A stretch of DNA of 64,000 nt from Bacteroidota bacterium (GCA_018818165.1 JAHISP010000060.1:1-64000); one strand, 5' to 3'. Counted from the first letter of the stretch, positions 7,309 to 16,799 are shown. Notes: generated by a model not told the origin, from the sequence alone. A program made the numbers and translations.

Positions 7309-8991
7309 ATGGCAGATGAAATAAATAAAATAATTTATTCCATGCATCGTGTGAGTAAATTTTATGACAAAACACCTATAATTAAAGATATTTCGCTTTC
7401 ATATTTTTATGGAGCAAAGATTGGCGTTTTAGGATTAAACGGTTCTGGTAAAAGTACTTTGCTAAAAATACTTGCTGGAGTTGATAAAGATTTTAATGGC
7501 GAAACTTCCATTGCTCCAGGATTTACGGTCGGTTATCTTGAACAGGAGCCAAAATTGGATGAAACCAAAACTGTAAAAGAAATTGTTGAAGAAGGTGTTC
7601 AAGAAATTGTTGATTTGCTTCAAGAATATGATGATATAAATGCAAAATTTGCCGAACCAATGTCCGATGACGAAATGACAGCACTTATTGATCGCCAAGG
7701 CAAAGTGCAAGAAATGATTGATCACAAAGATGCTTGGGATATTGATTCTAAATTAGAAATGGCAATGGATACACTCGGCTGCCCTCCTGGAGATACACTA
7801 GTTAAAGTAATTTCTGGAGGCGAGAAACGACGTGTTGCATTAACTCGCTTATTATTACAGAAGCCTGATATTCTTCTTTTAGATGAACCCACAAACCATC
7901 TCGATGCTGAAACTGTACTTTGGTTGGAAGCTGAGTTAAATCGTTATCCAGGCACCGTTATAGCCGTAACTCACGATAGGTATTTTCTTGATAACGTTGC
8001 TGGTTGGATTTTAGAATTGGATAAGGGCGAAGGCATTCCTTGGAAAGGCAACTATTCATCATGGCTTGAGCAAAAACAAGACAGACTGAAACTTGAAGAG
8101 AAAAGAGAAAGCGAAAGACAAAAAACTCTTGCCAGAGAGTTGGAATGGATAAGAATGTCACCGAAAGCTAGACATGCAAAATCAAAAGCTAGAATTAGCT
8201 CTTATGAAGAAATGCTAAAAGATGAGGGTGAATCAAGACAAAAGGATTTGCAATTGTACATTCCTGCTGGTCCGCGTCTAGGTAACATAGTTATTGAAGC
8301 TGAAAATGTTGCAAAAGGATTTGGGGACAGAGTTTTATACGATAATATGAATTTCAAACTTCCTCCTGGTGGAATTGTAGGAATTATTGGACCAAACGGC
8401 GCCGGAAAAACTACACTTTTTAATATGATTACAAAAAAAGAACCTCAAGACAGCGGAAATTTTGTAATTGGCGAAACAGTTAAAATAGCTTACGTTGACC
8501 AAAGTCGTGATGAGCTTGACCCAAATAAAACAATTTGGGAAATGATTAGCGGCGGAAATGAAATAATCCATATGGGCAATAGAGAAATTAATTCCCGAGC
8601 TTATGTTGGTCAATTCAATTTTGGCGGTGGACTACAAAAGAAGAAAGTTGGAGTTCTTTCTGGTGGTGAACGTAACAGAGTTCAACTTGCGATGGTATTA
8701 AAAGAAGGCGCAAATGTAATTCTTCTGGATGAACCAACCAACGATCTTGATGTAAACACAATGCGTGCTTTGGAAGAAGGATTACTAAACTTTGCTGGAT
8801 GTGCCGTTGTTATTAGTCACGATAGATGGTTTTTGGATAGAATTTGTACACATATTCTTGCGTTTGAAGGTGATAGTAAAGTTGTTTGGTTTGAAGGAAA
8901 CTTCTCCGATTATCAAGAAAATAGAAAAGAAAGACTTGGTAGCGCTGCTGAAATTCCACAACGAATTAAGTACAAAAAATTAACGAGATAA
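7309..8991 (+). CDS. ettA: ABC-F ATPase, energy-dependent translational throttle EttA
   Basis: The 560-residue protein holds two ABC ATPase domains without membrane segments. The first has the Walker A GLNGSGKST, signature SGGEKRR and Walker B LLLDEPTNHLD; the second has GPNGAGKTT, SGGERNR and LLDEPTNDLD. The length, the START-like MADEINKIIYSMHRVSKFY and the arm region between the domains match EttA, which binds the ribosomal E site and gates the first elongation step by ATP/ADP ratio. GAGAGG precedes the ATG. A strong palindrome follows the gene. Confidence 0.94.
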   Translation: MADEINKIIYSMHRVSKFYDKTPIIKDISLSYFYGAKIGVLGLNGSGKSTLLKILAGVDKDFNGETSIAPGFTVGYLEQEPKLDETKTVKEIVEEGVQEIVDLLQEYDDINAKFAEPMSDDEMTALIDRQGKVQEMIDHKDAWDIDSKLEMAMDTLGCPPGDTLVKVISGGEKRRVALTRLLLQKPDILLLDEPTNHLDAETVLWLEAELNRYPGTVIAVTHDRYFLDNVAGWILELDKGEGIPWKGNYSSWLEQKQDRLKLEEKRESERQKTLARELEWIRMSPKARHAKSKARISSYEEMLKDEGESRQKDLQLYIPAGPRLGNIVIEAENVAKGFGDRVLYDNMNFKLPPGGIVGIIGPNGAGKTTLFNMITKKEPQDSGNFVIGETVKIAYVDQSRDELDPNKTIWEMISGGNEIIHMGNREINSRAYVGQFNFGGGLQKKKVGVLSGGERNRVQLAMVLKEGANVILLDEPTNDLDVNTMRALEEGLLNFAGCAVVISHDRWFLDRICTHILAFEGDSKVVWFEGNFSDYQENRKERLGSAAEIPQRIKYKKLTR

Positions 8992-9025
8992 TAATTAGCC
9001 GCGAATTCGCTAATAAAAATATTTT

Positions 9026-9053
9026 AAATAGCGAGGAATATTCCTCGCTATTT
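9026..9053. terminator. Perfect 14-bp inverted repeat after ettA
   Basis: AAATAGCGAGGAAT is followed immediately by its reverse complement, giving a 28-bp perfect palindrome 35 bp after the ettA stop codon and 35 bp before the next start. It is probably a terminator, although the T-run after it is only three bases. A regulatory site for the next gene cannot be excluded. Confidence 0.6.
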
Positions 9054-9087
9054 AACAAAAGTATTTATAAATAAAGAGGTTATCAAA

Positions 9088-10248
9088 ATGAAAAGAGCCA
9101 TAATTTTCCTTCTTCTAATGTTCAATTATAATATTTTTTCTCAAAAAGCAACTGAAAGTCCAGTCGCATTTCTTCCACATGGTCTTTCACTTCCGCTTCT
9201 AAATGGTAATGGTAATTCTGCAATTAATAATGATGTTGCAAATATTGGTTCAATAAATCCAGCAGCATTAGAAAACTTTAATAACTTCATGTTTGGATTT
9301 TCATACCAGTACGAACCCAAAATTAATGAATCTTGGATTGCTGATATTGGTAGCGAAAGGATAAACAATTGGATTCCACAAAGTGCTGGAATTGTTTTCC
9401 CTTATAATGAATTAAGATTTGCAATCTCTATGAATCAAAAATATAATCGCGCTTTGCTTATTGGACCAATGGAAATAACAACAATAGAAAATCCGAGTGG
9501 AATTGGTGAATTTATTAAACCTAAAGATGAAACATTTATTTATAATTATTCTTTTACAACATCATACACATATAATAACTTTCTATCCAATTCTGAATTA
9601 TCTTTTGGGATAAGATTTGGTTTTTATAAATTAGATGAATACGAGAAAATATTTAACAGTTGGATTGATGCTTCACTTTATTCAAACGATGTTTCAGTCG
9701 GTATTTTGTATTCATCACCCAAAACTGATAACCAATATTTAAAGCTTGGAATATTTTATCATAGCAAATTGCAGTTTAATGAGCAAGTAGAAATTTTGAG
9801 GGATGAAGTTCAAATTGATAATGGCGGTCTATTCCCTACTCCAATTTATCCAACTGAAGCTAATTTAGTTGCAAAATTCCCATCTAGCATACAACTTGAC
9901 ATTGATTTTACACAACTTAATAAATTTCAATTTTTAGCTAGCATATCAAACTCTTATTGGAGTGATGTTGCAGATAATTATAAAAATCAAATTGAAATTA
10001 CAAGCAGTATATCATATTTTCTTAGCGAATCATTTTCACCATCCTTTGGATTTGCATATTCAGAAAAAAAACTTGTTGAGGATTATTTTGGAGCAAATAA
10101 AAAACTGGATGTTATTTTTCTAACTGCTGGTGCTGTGTTAAAATTTAACAATTTATCTGTTAATCTTGCATTAGCAGATAGCCACTTATTTTCTGGTGAT
10201 TTTAGAAAAACAACAATTGGGAAAATAAGTCTAAGTTATTCACTTTAA
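9088..10248 (+). CDS. Predicted outer-membrane beta-barrel, PorV/FadL-like
   Basis: A signal peptide (MKRAIIFLLLMFNYNIFS) is followed by a segment of the form SAINNDVANIGSINPAALENFNNFMFGFSY. Such an NPAAL stretch followed by a barrel is typical of the PorV/UPF0164/FadL-like outer-membrane proteins of this phylum. The remaining 300 residues are alternating strands, and the chain ends with an aromatic/leucine pattern (KISLSYSL) expected for barrel insertion. AAAGAGG stands before the ATG. The substrate, if any, is unknown. Confidence 0.65.
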   Translation: MKRAIIFLLLMFNYNIFSQKATESPVAFLPHGLSLPLLNGNGNSAINNDVANIGSINPAALENFNNFMFGFSYQYEPKINESWIADIGSERINNWIPQSAGIVFPYNELRFAISMNQKYNRALLIGPMEITTIENPSGIGEFIKPKDETFIYNYSFTTSYTYNNFLSNSELSFGIRFGFYKLDEYEKIFNSWIDASLYSNDVSVGILYSSPKTDNQYLKLGIFYHSKLQFNEQVEILRDEVQIDNGGLFPTPIYPTEANLVAKFPSSIQLDIDFTQLNKFQFLASISNSYWSDVADNYKNQIEITSSISYFLSESFSPSFGFAYSEKKLVEDYFGANKKLDVIFLTAGAVLKFNNLSVNLALADSHLFSGDFRKTTIGKISLSYSL

Positions 10249-10555
10249 ACATATTGTAATTTTATATTAAGTCCATAAACCATTTATATGAATTACTTTT
10301 ATTTAATATGCTATTTCATATTAATAGTACATTAAATTTAATTCTCTAAGCCAAAATGTTATTACCAAACAAATCATTCCTAAAAAAGAAATTATAATTT
10401 TCATAATTGATAATATAGTCTTGTTTTATGATTGTATACAATTTAGGGCTCATTATATATTGCGTATTTTGATGATAAATCAACATTTTCCATAAAAATA
10501 AAACTTCTAAAGTGGCATAAATTATGATATTGCTTTCATAAATATTGGAGAATTT
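10249..10555. other. Intergenic region before the rnf operon
   Basis: The 307 bp are very AT-rich. The rnf promoter must lie here, but no convincing -35/-10 pair or TAnnTTTG box could be picked out. A GGAG ribosome site precedes rnfC at 10556. No repeat or RNA structure was recognised. Confidence 0.6.
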
Positions 10556-11887
10556 ATGCCAAAAATATTTAATAATCTGTTATCCTTTAAAGGTGGTGTT
10601 CACCCAAAAGAATACAAATATCTAACTTCAAGTCTCCCCTTTGAAAGAATTCCAACACCATCAAAAATCATTTTACCTTTATCACAGAATATTGGCGCAC
10701 CTTCAACTCCAATAGTAAATAAAAAAGATGAGGTTTTTGCTGGACAATTAATTGCAACTCAAAATGGACCCATTTCAGCCCCAATTTATAGTCCTGTTTC
10801 TGGAAATGTTTTAAGTATTGGAATTGAGGATACAGTTTCAAGTTTTGCTAAAGAATCTATAACAATAAAAAGTAATGAAAATTCAGAAATGGAATTATTT
10901 CCAAAGCTTGATTTAATAAATATTTCAGATAAAGAAATTTGTAAACGAGTGCAAATGGCTGGCATAGTTGGACTTGGTGGCGCAGCATTTCCAACATATT
11001 TTAAACTGACACCTCCAAAAGACAAAATTATTGATTATGTAATCCTAAATGGATGTGAATGTGAGCCATATTTAACGCGCGATTATCGCTTAATGATTGA
11101 GCGTCCAAAAGATTTAATTGCTGGATTGAAATTAATTATGAAAGCACTTAATCTTGAAAAAGGTGCTATCGGAATTGAGGATAATAAACAAGATGCAATT
11201 GATATTCTTCAAAACTTAGTGAAAGATGATAATTCGATTAAAATATTTTCATTAAAAACCAAGTATCCTCAAGGTGCAGAAAAAATGTTAATTAAAGCAA
11301 TTCTAAATAGAGAAGTTCCTCCAGGCAAACTTCCGTTTGATGTTGGAGTCGCAATTCAAAACATTGGAACTGCAATAGCAATTTATGAAGCGGTTTACTT
11401 GGGAATGCCACTAATATCAGCATCATTAACTGTTTCTGGATTAGGTATTAAAACACCTAAAAATTTAATTGTACCTATTGGAACTCCACTTATTGATATT
11501 TTAGAATACTGTGGCGGAATTAAGGAAGATGCGAAACGAGTTGTAGTTGGCGGTCCAATGATGGGAATAACACAACACAACCTAAATGCACCAATAATGA
11601 AAGCAACTTCCGGCATTTTGGTACTTACAGAAAAAGAGATTAATCAATTTGATGAAACTAATTGTTTGCGATGCGGAAAATGTATTGAGGTTTGTCCTGT
11701 AAATCTCACTCCAACAAAATTAGCAAGATTTTCGCAACTAGGTCGAATTAGCGAAGCTGAAGAAAATGGAATATTAAATTGCATGGAATGTGGAACATGC
11801 GCATATGTTTGTCCCGCTAATATTCCTTTAGTACAATGGATTGCGTTTGGCAAAAAGAAATTATCTCTAGCAAAAAAGGCTGTATAA
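10556..11887 (+). CDS. rnfC: Rnf complex subunit C
   Basis: RnfC is the peripheral NADH/FMN-binding subunit of the Rnf ferredoxin:NAD oxidoreductase. The 443-residue protein has the N-terminal GGVHPKE segment, the NQO1-like core (GLGGAAFPT, NGCECEPYL) and two intact [4Fe-4S] motifs near the C-terminus: CLRCGKCIEVCP and CMECGTCAYVCP. It is the compact form without the long C-terminal extension of E. coli RsxC. It opens a tight operon; rnfD follows after 12 bp. Confidence 0.96.
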   Translation: MPKIFNNLLSFKGGVHPKEYKYLTSSLPFERIPTPSKIILPLSQNIGAPSTPIVNKKDEVFAGQLIATQNGPISAPIYSPVSGNVLSIGIEDTVSSFAKESITIKSNENSEMELFPKLDLINISDKEICKRVQMAGIVGLGGAAFPTYFKLTPPKDKIIDYVILNGCECEPYLTRDYRLMIERPKDLIAGLKLIMKALNLEKGAIGIEDNKQDAIDILQNLVKDDNSIKIFSLKTKYPQGAEKMLIKAILNREVPPGKLPFDVGVAIQNIGTAIAIYEAVYLGMPLISASLTVSGLGIKTPKNLIVPIGTPLIDILEYCGGIKEDAKRVVVGGPMMGITQHNLNAPIMKATSGILVLTEKEINQFDETNCLRCGKCIEVCPVNLTPTKLARFSQLGRISEAEENGILNCMECGTCAYVCPANIPLVQWIAFGKKKLSLAKKAV

Positions 11888-11899
11888 AAGGAATATCTT

Positions 11900-12862
11900 A
11901 TGAGTGAAACTATTTCAATAATTAATCCAAAGTTGGAAATTGCAAGATCACCTCATGTGCACTCAAAGTGGTCAACAAAACAAGCAATGTGGCTTGTAAT
12001 AATCGCACTTATTCCAACTATTATTTCTTCATTGCTTTTCTTTGGAATATCTCAATTTTCAATAATAGCTACAAGCGTATGCTTTGCCATGTTAACCGAG
12101 GCAATTATAAAAAATGTAAGAAAACAACCCATTTCTATTGATGATGGAAGCGTTATTATAACAGGCATTTTACTTGCCCTAATACTTCCTCCAAATTTTT
12201 CGCTGGTTTCAACCGCAATTGGAGCTGTGGTTGCTGTCGGTATTGGTAAAGAAGTATTTGGTGGATTAGGATTTAACATATTTAATCCAGCACTTGTTGG
12301 AAGAGCATTTTTACAAGCTGCTTTTCCAGTGAGTATAACAACTTGGACCGAACCAAGTTTTACAGACGCTGTTTCCTCAGCTACACCACTTTCATTAATG
12401 AAATTTGATAACAAATTTGAATCAATTAATAATCTCCTTGTCGGAAATGTTGGAGGTTCACTTGGTGAGACTTCTGCTATTGCAATTTTAATTGGAGCAA
12501 TATTTTTACTTGCAACAGGAGTAATTAATTACAGAGTACCTTTAGCAATGATTCTATCTGCCGTTATCTTTGGTGGAATTTTTTGGTTAATTGATCCTTT
12601 ACACTTCCCTAATCCTCTGTTTCATTTATTAGCTGGTGGATTTTTATTAGGTGCAATTTTTATGGCAACCGATTGGGTAACATCTCCATTATATTCAAAA
12701 GGAATGTGGATTTACGGTATTGCTATTTCAATTCTTGTAATTCTTATTCGTTTATTCGGTGGTTTACCCGAAGGAGTTATGTACTCAATACTTTTGTTGA
12801 ATGGCTTTGTTCCATTAATAAATAAATATACCAAACCACAAATATTTGGGGAGGGAAAATGA
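11900..12862 (+). CDS. rnfD: Rnf complex subunit D
   Basis: This is an integral membrane subunit with covalently bound FMN and a likely part in ion translocation. The 320 residues include about nine hydrophobic helices. AVSSATPLSL (about residues 150-160) corresponds to the flavinylation site, with the threonine in the AT pair as expected FMN acceptor, although the usual SGAT is SSAT here. It overlaps rnfG by 4 bp. Confidence 0.94.
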   Translation: MSETISIINPKLEIARSPHVHSKWSTKQAMWLVIIALIPTIISSLLFFGISQFSIIATSVCFAMLTEAIIKNVRKQPISIDDGSVIITGILLALILPPNFSLVSTAIGAVVAVGIGKEVFGGLGFNIFNPALVGRAFLQAAFPVSITTWTEPSFTDAVSSATPLSLMKFDNKFESINNLLVGNVGGSLGETSAIAILIGAIFLLATGVINYRVPLAMILSAVIFGGIFWLIDPLHFPNPLFHLLAGGFLLGAIFMATDWVTSPLYSKGMWIYGIAISILVILIRLFGGLPEGVMYSILLLNGFVPLINKYTKPQIFGEGK

Positions 12863-13422
12863 AACTAGTGATTAAAATGATATTAACCTTATCAATTATT
12901 GGTATTATTTCAGGTTCACTTCTATCTGAATTAAGCGGATGGGCAGAACCAAAAATTGCTGCACATAGACTTGAGGATACAAAAAAAGCAATATTTTTAG
13001 TACAACCTAGCGCTAATGGTTACAAGAAAATTGAATCAATAGGTTTTGATATTTATGAAGTTTCTAATTATGATTCACTTATAGGATATGCACTTCCATA
13101 TTCTGGAAGCGGATTTCAAGGTAATATTCGTTTTATGATTGGCTTGGATTGTGACTTGAAAAAAATTACTGGAATGAGAGTTTTAGAACAAGTTGAAACA
13201 CCTGGACTTGGGACAAAAGTAACTGAAGAATTTTTCACTAATCAATTTATAGATTTAGTTACAGAGCCAATTATAAAATGCATTAAAGGTGCAAAAGCAA
13301 CAAATCCAAATGAAGTAGAAGCTATTACAGGAGCAACAATTTCATCAAAAGCTGTGTTAAGAATTGTTAATGATGGATTAAGTGAATTACGCTCTCTTAA
13401 AAAGGAGGGAAAATTACAATGA
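12859..13422 (+). CDS. rnfG: Rnf complex subunit G
   Basis: RnfG is anchored by one N-terminal helix and carries covalent FMN on the periplasmic side. The flavinylation motif EAITGATISSKAV is intact, matching [S/T]GATxx[S/T]. GLGTKVTEE precedes it, as is usual. The 187-residue length is normal. Both ends overlap neighbours by 4 bp (rnfD, rnfE). Confidence 0.95.
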   Translation: MKLVIKMILTLSIIGIISGSLLSELSGWAEPKIAAHRLEDTKKAIFLVQPSANGYKKIESIGFDIYEVSNYDSLIGYALPYSGSGFQGNIRFMIGLDCDLKKITGMRVLEQVETPGLGTKVTEEFFTNQFIDLVTEPIIKCIKGAKATNPNEVEAITGATISSKAVLRIVNDGLSELRSLKKEGKLQ

Positions 13423-14093
13423 AAAATATTAGTCTAATTAAAGAATATTCAAAAGGTGTTTGGAAAAACAATCCCATTTTTGTTCAAGTTTTAGGAATGT
13501 GCCCAACACTTGCTGTAACTGTCTCTGCAATAAATGGAATTGCAATGGCTCTTGCAACAACATTTGTGCTTTTATTTTCGAGCATTTTAATTTCACTAAT
13601 TCGGAAAATAATTCCAGCTCAAGTTAGAATTGCATCCTATATTTTAATAATTGCCACTTTTGTTACAATTGTTGATTTAGTAATGAAAGCCCAATTTCCA
13701 GAATTAAGTAAAGCACTCGGACCATATATTCCACTAATTGTTGTTAACTGCATAATTCTTGGAAGACAAGAAGCGTTTTCCTCAAAAAATGGAGTGTTTC
13801 GTTCTGCTTTAGATGCACTTGGAATGGGAACTGGTTTTTTAATTGCTCTTTTTATTTTAGGTAGTATTCGTGAAATTTTAGGAGCTCGCACTTTGCTCGG
13901 CTTTCAAATAATGCCAAATATGTTTGAGCCTTGGCTTATTATGATTTTACCAGCTGGAGCATTTTTGACACTTGGTTTACTCATGGCTTACTTAAATTCC
14001 TTTGCTATAAAAAAGAAACAAAATGAAAAAGCATCTTTGATCTCAAATTATAAATTGACAAAAAGTAATATTAGCAATAGAGAGGAAATATAA
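13419..14093 (+). CDS. rnfE: Rnf complex subunit E
   Basis: This is an integral membrane subunit homologous to RnfA and NqrD. The 224 residues form about six helices, with the conserved GMCPTLAVT and IVVNCIILGRQEAF, where the cysteine pair lines the membrane [2Fe-2S] site shared with RnfA. The last about 25 residues are polar and cytoplasmic. AAGGAGG lies upstream of the ATG. The stop overlaps the rnfA start as TAATG. Confidence 0.95.
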   Translation: MKNISLIKEYSKGVWKNNPIFVQVLGMCPTLAVTVSAINGIAMALATTFVLLFSSILISLIRKIIPAQVRIASYILIIATFVTIVDLVMKAQFPELSKALGPYIPLIVVNCIILGRQEAFSSKNGVFRSALDALGMGTGFLIALFILGSIREILGARTLLGFQIMPNMFEPWLIMILPAGAFLTLGLLMAYLNSFAIKKKQNEKASLISNYKLTKSNISNREEI

Positions 14094-14671
14094 TGGAACT
14101 AATCTTAATATTTTTTTCGGCTGCTATTGTAAACAATTTTGTTCTCTCCTATTTTCTTGGAATATGCCCATTTATAGGAGTTTCAAATAAAATATCATCC
14201 GCATTTTCTATGGGACTTGCTACAACTTTTGTGCTTGTTATAACATCAATTGTTACATGGTTAATTTATCACATGATATTACTTCCCTTCCATTTAGAAT
14301 TTCTTCAATACGTTTCATTTATTCTAGTAATAGCTTCGCTCGTACAATTTGTTGAAATGTTTATTAAAAAAGTTAGTCAACCAATTTATAGAGCATTAGG
14401 AATTTTTCTTCCGCTTATTACAACAAACTGCGCAATACTAGGGCTCGCACTTTTTATTGTGTTGCGAGATTATACTTTTATTGAAGGAATATTTTTCGGA
14501 CTAGGTGCTGGAGTTGGCTTTACTCTTGCAATAACAATAATGGCTGGAATAAGAGAGGAATTGGATTTAGCGAACATTCCTGAACCATTTAAAGGAGCGC
14601 CAATTACGTTAATTGTTGCTGGAATTTTAGCAATGGCATTTATGGGTTTTTCTGGATTAATAACATCGTAG
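14093..14671 (+). CDS. rnfA: Rnf complex subunit A
   Basis: This is an integral membrane subunit homologous to RnfE and NqrE. The 192 residues form six helices; the FLGICPFIGVS and LITTNCAILG motifs carry the conserved cysteines that, together with those of RnfE, form the intramembrane iron-sulfur site. rnfB follows after 11 bp. Confidence 0.96.
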   Translation: MELILIFFSAAIVNNFVLSYFLGICPFIGVSNKISSAFSMGLATTFVLVITSIVTWLIYHMILLPFHLEFLQYVSFILVIASLVQFVEMFIKKVSQPIYRALGIFLPLITTNCAILGLALFIVLRDYTFIEGIFFGLGAGVGFTLAITIMAGIREELDLANIPEPFKGAPITLIVAGILAMAFMGFSGLITS

Positions 14672-14682
14672 GAATTATTGAA

Positions 14683-15519
14683 ATGACTGACACATTAATT
14701 ATAGCTTTAACAACAATGGGTGGATTAGGTTTTATATTTGCTGGCGGTTTGGCTATTGCGGATAAAAAATTAAGAGTAGAAGAAAATCCATTAATTGGAA
14801 AAATAAATGATGTTTTGCCAGGCGCAAATTGTGGTGCATGTGGCAAAGCTGGCTGCTACGATTTTGCAGTAAATGTCGTAGATGGCAAAATGAAAGTCAA
14901 CGGTTGTCCAGTTGGTGGCGAAGATGTTGCAAATTTAATAGCAAATATATTAGGTGTCAAAACTGATATTGCAATAAAGCAAGTGCCTCGAATTTTGTGT
15001 AGAGGTGGAAATAATGAAGCTAAAGATAAAACCACTAATTATAAAGGACCTCAATCTTGTGCAGTAATGGAAATTGTTGGAGGTGGAAAAAAGCTTTGCG
15101 AATTTGGATGCCTTGGCGGTGGTAACTGTATTGCAGCTTGTCAATTTGGCGCTTTAATAATGAATGATAATAATTTGCCTGAAGTAATTGAAGACTTATG
15201 CACAAGCTGTGGATTATGCGCTAAAGCTTGTTCCCGAAACCTTATTGAAATGCACCCAATTGATAGAAGAGTTTTCGTATTCTGCAAAAGTAATTACGAG
15301 CCTAAAAGATCAAAAGAAGTTTGCTCAGCTGCATGCACGGGTTGTGGAATTTGTGAAAGAGTTTCTGATGGTGGAGTTGTGGTGAAAAACAATCTTGCAG
15401 AAATAAATTACGACTTATTTTATGCTTCAAATTTTCCTTTTGATAAATGTAAAACAAAAGCAATTTCATATTTAAGTGACAAAGATTGTACGATTCACAA
15501 ATTAGTGGTCAATCAATAA
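14683..15519 (+). CDS. rnfB: Rnf complex subunit B, with a reduced C-terminal ferredoxin module
   Basis: RnfB receives electrons from ferredoxin. One N-terminal helix is followed by the C50-C53-C58-C75 cluster (NCGACGKAGC ... GCP), then a 2[4Fe-4S] ferredoxin module with all cysteines (C143, C149, C153 and C173, C176, C179, C183). The second ferredoxin module, usual in long RnfB proteins, is partly lost: C218, C221, C224 and C256 remain, but the fourth cysteine of motif 1 is S228 and the first three of motif 2 are gone (segment DLFYASNFPFDKC). The four that remain are exactly the ligands of one cluster. RnfB is last in the Rnf operon and is followed after 1 bp by an RseC-like gene. Function as RnfB is secure; the cluster count is inferred from the alignment with family motifs. 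Confidence 0.94.
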   Translation: MTDTLIIALTTMGGLGFIFAGGLAIADKKLRVEENPLIGKINDVLPGANCGACGKAGCYDFAVNVVDGKMKVNGCPVGGEDVANLIANILGVKTDIAIKQVPRILCRGGNNEAKDKTTNYKGPQSCAVMEIVGGGKKLCEFGCLGGGNCIAACQFGALIMNDNNLPEVIEDLCTSCGLCAKACSRNLIEMHPIDRRVFVFCKSNYEPKRSKEVCSAACTGCGICERVSDGGVVVKNNLAEINYDLFYASNFPFDKCKTKAISYLSDKDCTIHKLVVNQ

Positions 15520-15520
15520 A

Positions 15521-15958
15521 ATGCAAGAGATTTTAAAAGATATAGGTATTGTCAAAAGTATTAACGGTACAAACATTGAGATAGAAATTAGTTCATCCGA
15601 TGATTGTGAGGAATGCACAGCTAAATTATTTTGTAAACCTATCTCTAACAATAAAAATATTTTATCAGTTCATACTAACGATAAATTTCAAATTGGTGAT
15701 TCTGTTGAGATTGTTGTTAAAGGTAAAAGTGTGTTTTTGTTTACATTTTTCCTATATGGAATACCGCTTATTATACTAATTGCTACTCTGCTATTAGGTC
15801 TTTTTGTTTTAGGAAATACAATTAACCATGAATTGTATTCATTTGCTTTTAGTATAATCTCATTGGCAGTCTATTATTTATTATTTAGAAATTTTATCAA
15901 ACATAATCCAAGTTTTTTCAAACACCCAACAATAATTAAAACCGATAACTCAAACTAA
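15521..15958 (+). CDS. RseC/MucC-like membrane protein
   Basis: The 145-residue protein has an N-terminal beta domain with a cysteine cluster (DDCEECTAKLFCKP), then VHTNDKFQIGDSVEIVV, and two hydrophobic helices (about 70-90 and 100-118). This is the RseC/MucC layout. RseC works with Rsx/Rnf in keeping SoxR reduced in E. coli, and in this phylum rseC is found next to rnf genes. It ends the Rnf operon. Its 3' end overlaps the convergent DUF5683-like gene by 23 bp. Confidence 0.85.
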   Translation: MQEILKDIGIVKSINGTNIEIEISSSDDCEECTAKLFCKPISNNKNILSVHTNDKFQIGDSVEIVVKGKSVFLFTFFLYGIPLIILIATLLLGLFVLGNTINHELYSFAFSIISLAVYYLLFRNFIKHNPSFFKHPTIIKTDNSN

Positions 15959-16799
15959 GTTCTGGATAAAATACTTGGTTATATCCAACTAAATTTGATT
16001 GCATTTTTACTTCGGCATTTAAACTTCTGTTATAACTATTTGCAGATAGTGCAGCTTCAACAGCACTAATTATATGATTTGCCACAAGTATTTTTACTGC
16101 TAAATTAGAAACATCATAATAGCTATTTGCTTTGCCTCGTTCATCAGCGTACCAAAGGAATGTTTTTGTTAATGGATCACCATAAGTATAAGCATCAGAA
16201 TAATTAAAATCAGCCCAACCTGGATTAAACTGTTGATACTTCCCTATCATTTCATAGTATTGCTGATCATCATAAGGTGCAAGTTGATGAGAATACCAGC
16301 TTCCAATTCTTGTTTCCAGGCTATTTAATTTACTCCAAACTACATCACCATTGCTGTCAAAAATGTTAAGAATTGGATCTCCTTCTAATATTTGTGGATT
16401 TATACGACTTGCATTATCAACTGACCAATGGGCATATTTATCAACATCCCATCCATTTTCTGAATTTGCAAAAGCTTCAAATTTTACTGTCTGGTCATTA
16501 CCCTTGGTGTTATATGATATTGCGGTTATTATTGCCGCTACTTCTACAGCAACAAAAATTGCACTCTTCCAATAGTCATCATTATAAAACTGTCCTGCAC
16601 CAGGAATTATTACCGATAACCCAGCAGCTAGAATTGGAGGTCTTTTTTTAATTACAACACTTGCTTCATTTCCATCAACTACAAAGTCTTTTGAACTGAT
16701 TAATAAATCCTCAGAAAGATTTCCACAAAGCTGTAATTTACTCTCTTGAGCTAAAATTGTAATTGTAAGTGCAAAAAATATTACTAATAAAGTTTTCAT
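15936..16799 (-). CDS. DUF5683-like envelope protein
   Basis: A signal peptide (MKTLLVIFFALTITILA) is followed near residue 60 by AAGLSVIIPGAGQFYNDDYWKSAIF and a hydrophobic helix. This GAGQxYNxDYWK-helix pattern is typical of DUF5683 proteins, which are common in Bacteroidota envelopes and of unknown function. The C-terminal half is tyrosine-rich. The frame can be opened to a TTG at 16811, but the ATG at 16799 has GAGAAA in front and begins the signal peptide cleanly. It lies downstream of the large metallopeptidase/barrel gene, separated by a hairpin. Confidence 0.7.
   Translation of the reverse strand: MKTLLVIFFALTITILAQESKLQLCGNLSEDLLISSKDFVVDGNEASVVIKKRPPILAAGLSVIIPGAGQFYNDDYWKSAIFVAVEVAAIITAISYNTKGNDQTVKFEAFANSENGWDVDKYAHWSVDNASRINPQILEGDPILNIFDSNGDVVWSKLNSLETRIGSWYSHQLAPYDDQQYYEMIGKYQQFNPGWADFNYSDAYTYGDPLTKTFLWYADERGKANSYYDVSNLAVKILVANHIISAVEAALSANSYNRSLNAEVKMQSNLVGYNQVFYPELSLSYRF

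Noticed and set aside
10511-10532. Possible sigma-54 promoter (TGGCAT ... TTGC) before rnfC
   Set aside because: The distance between the GG and GC cores is 16 bp, whereas the sigma-54 promoter needs 10.
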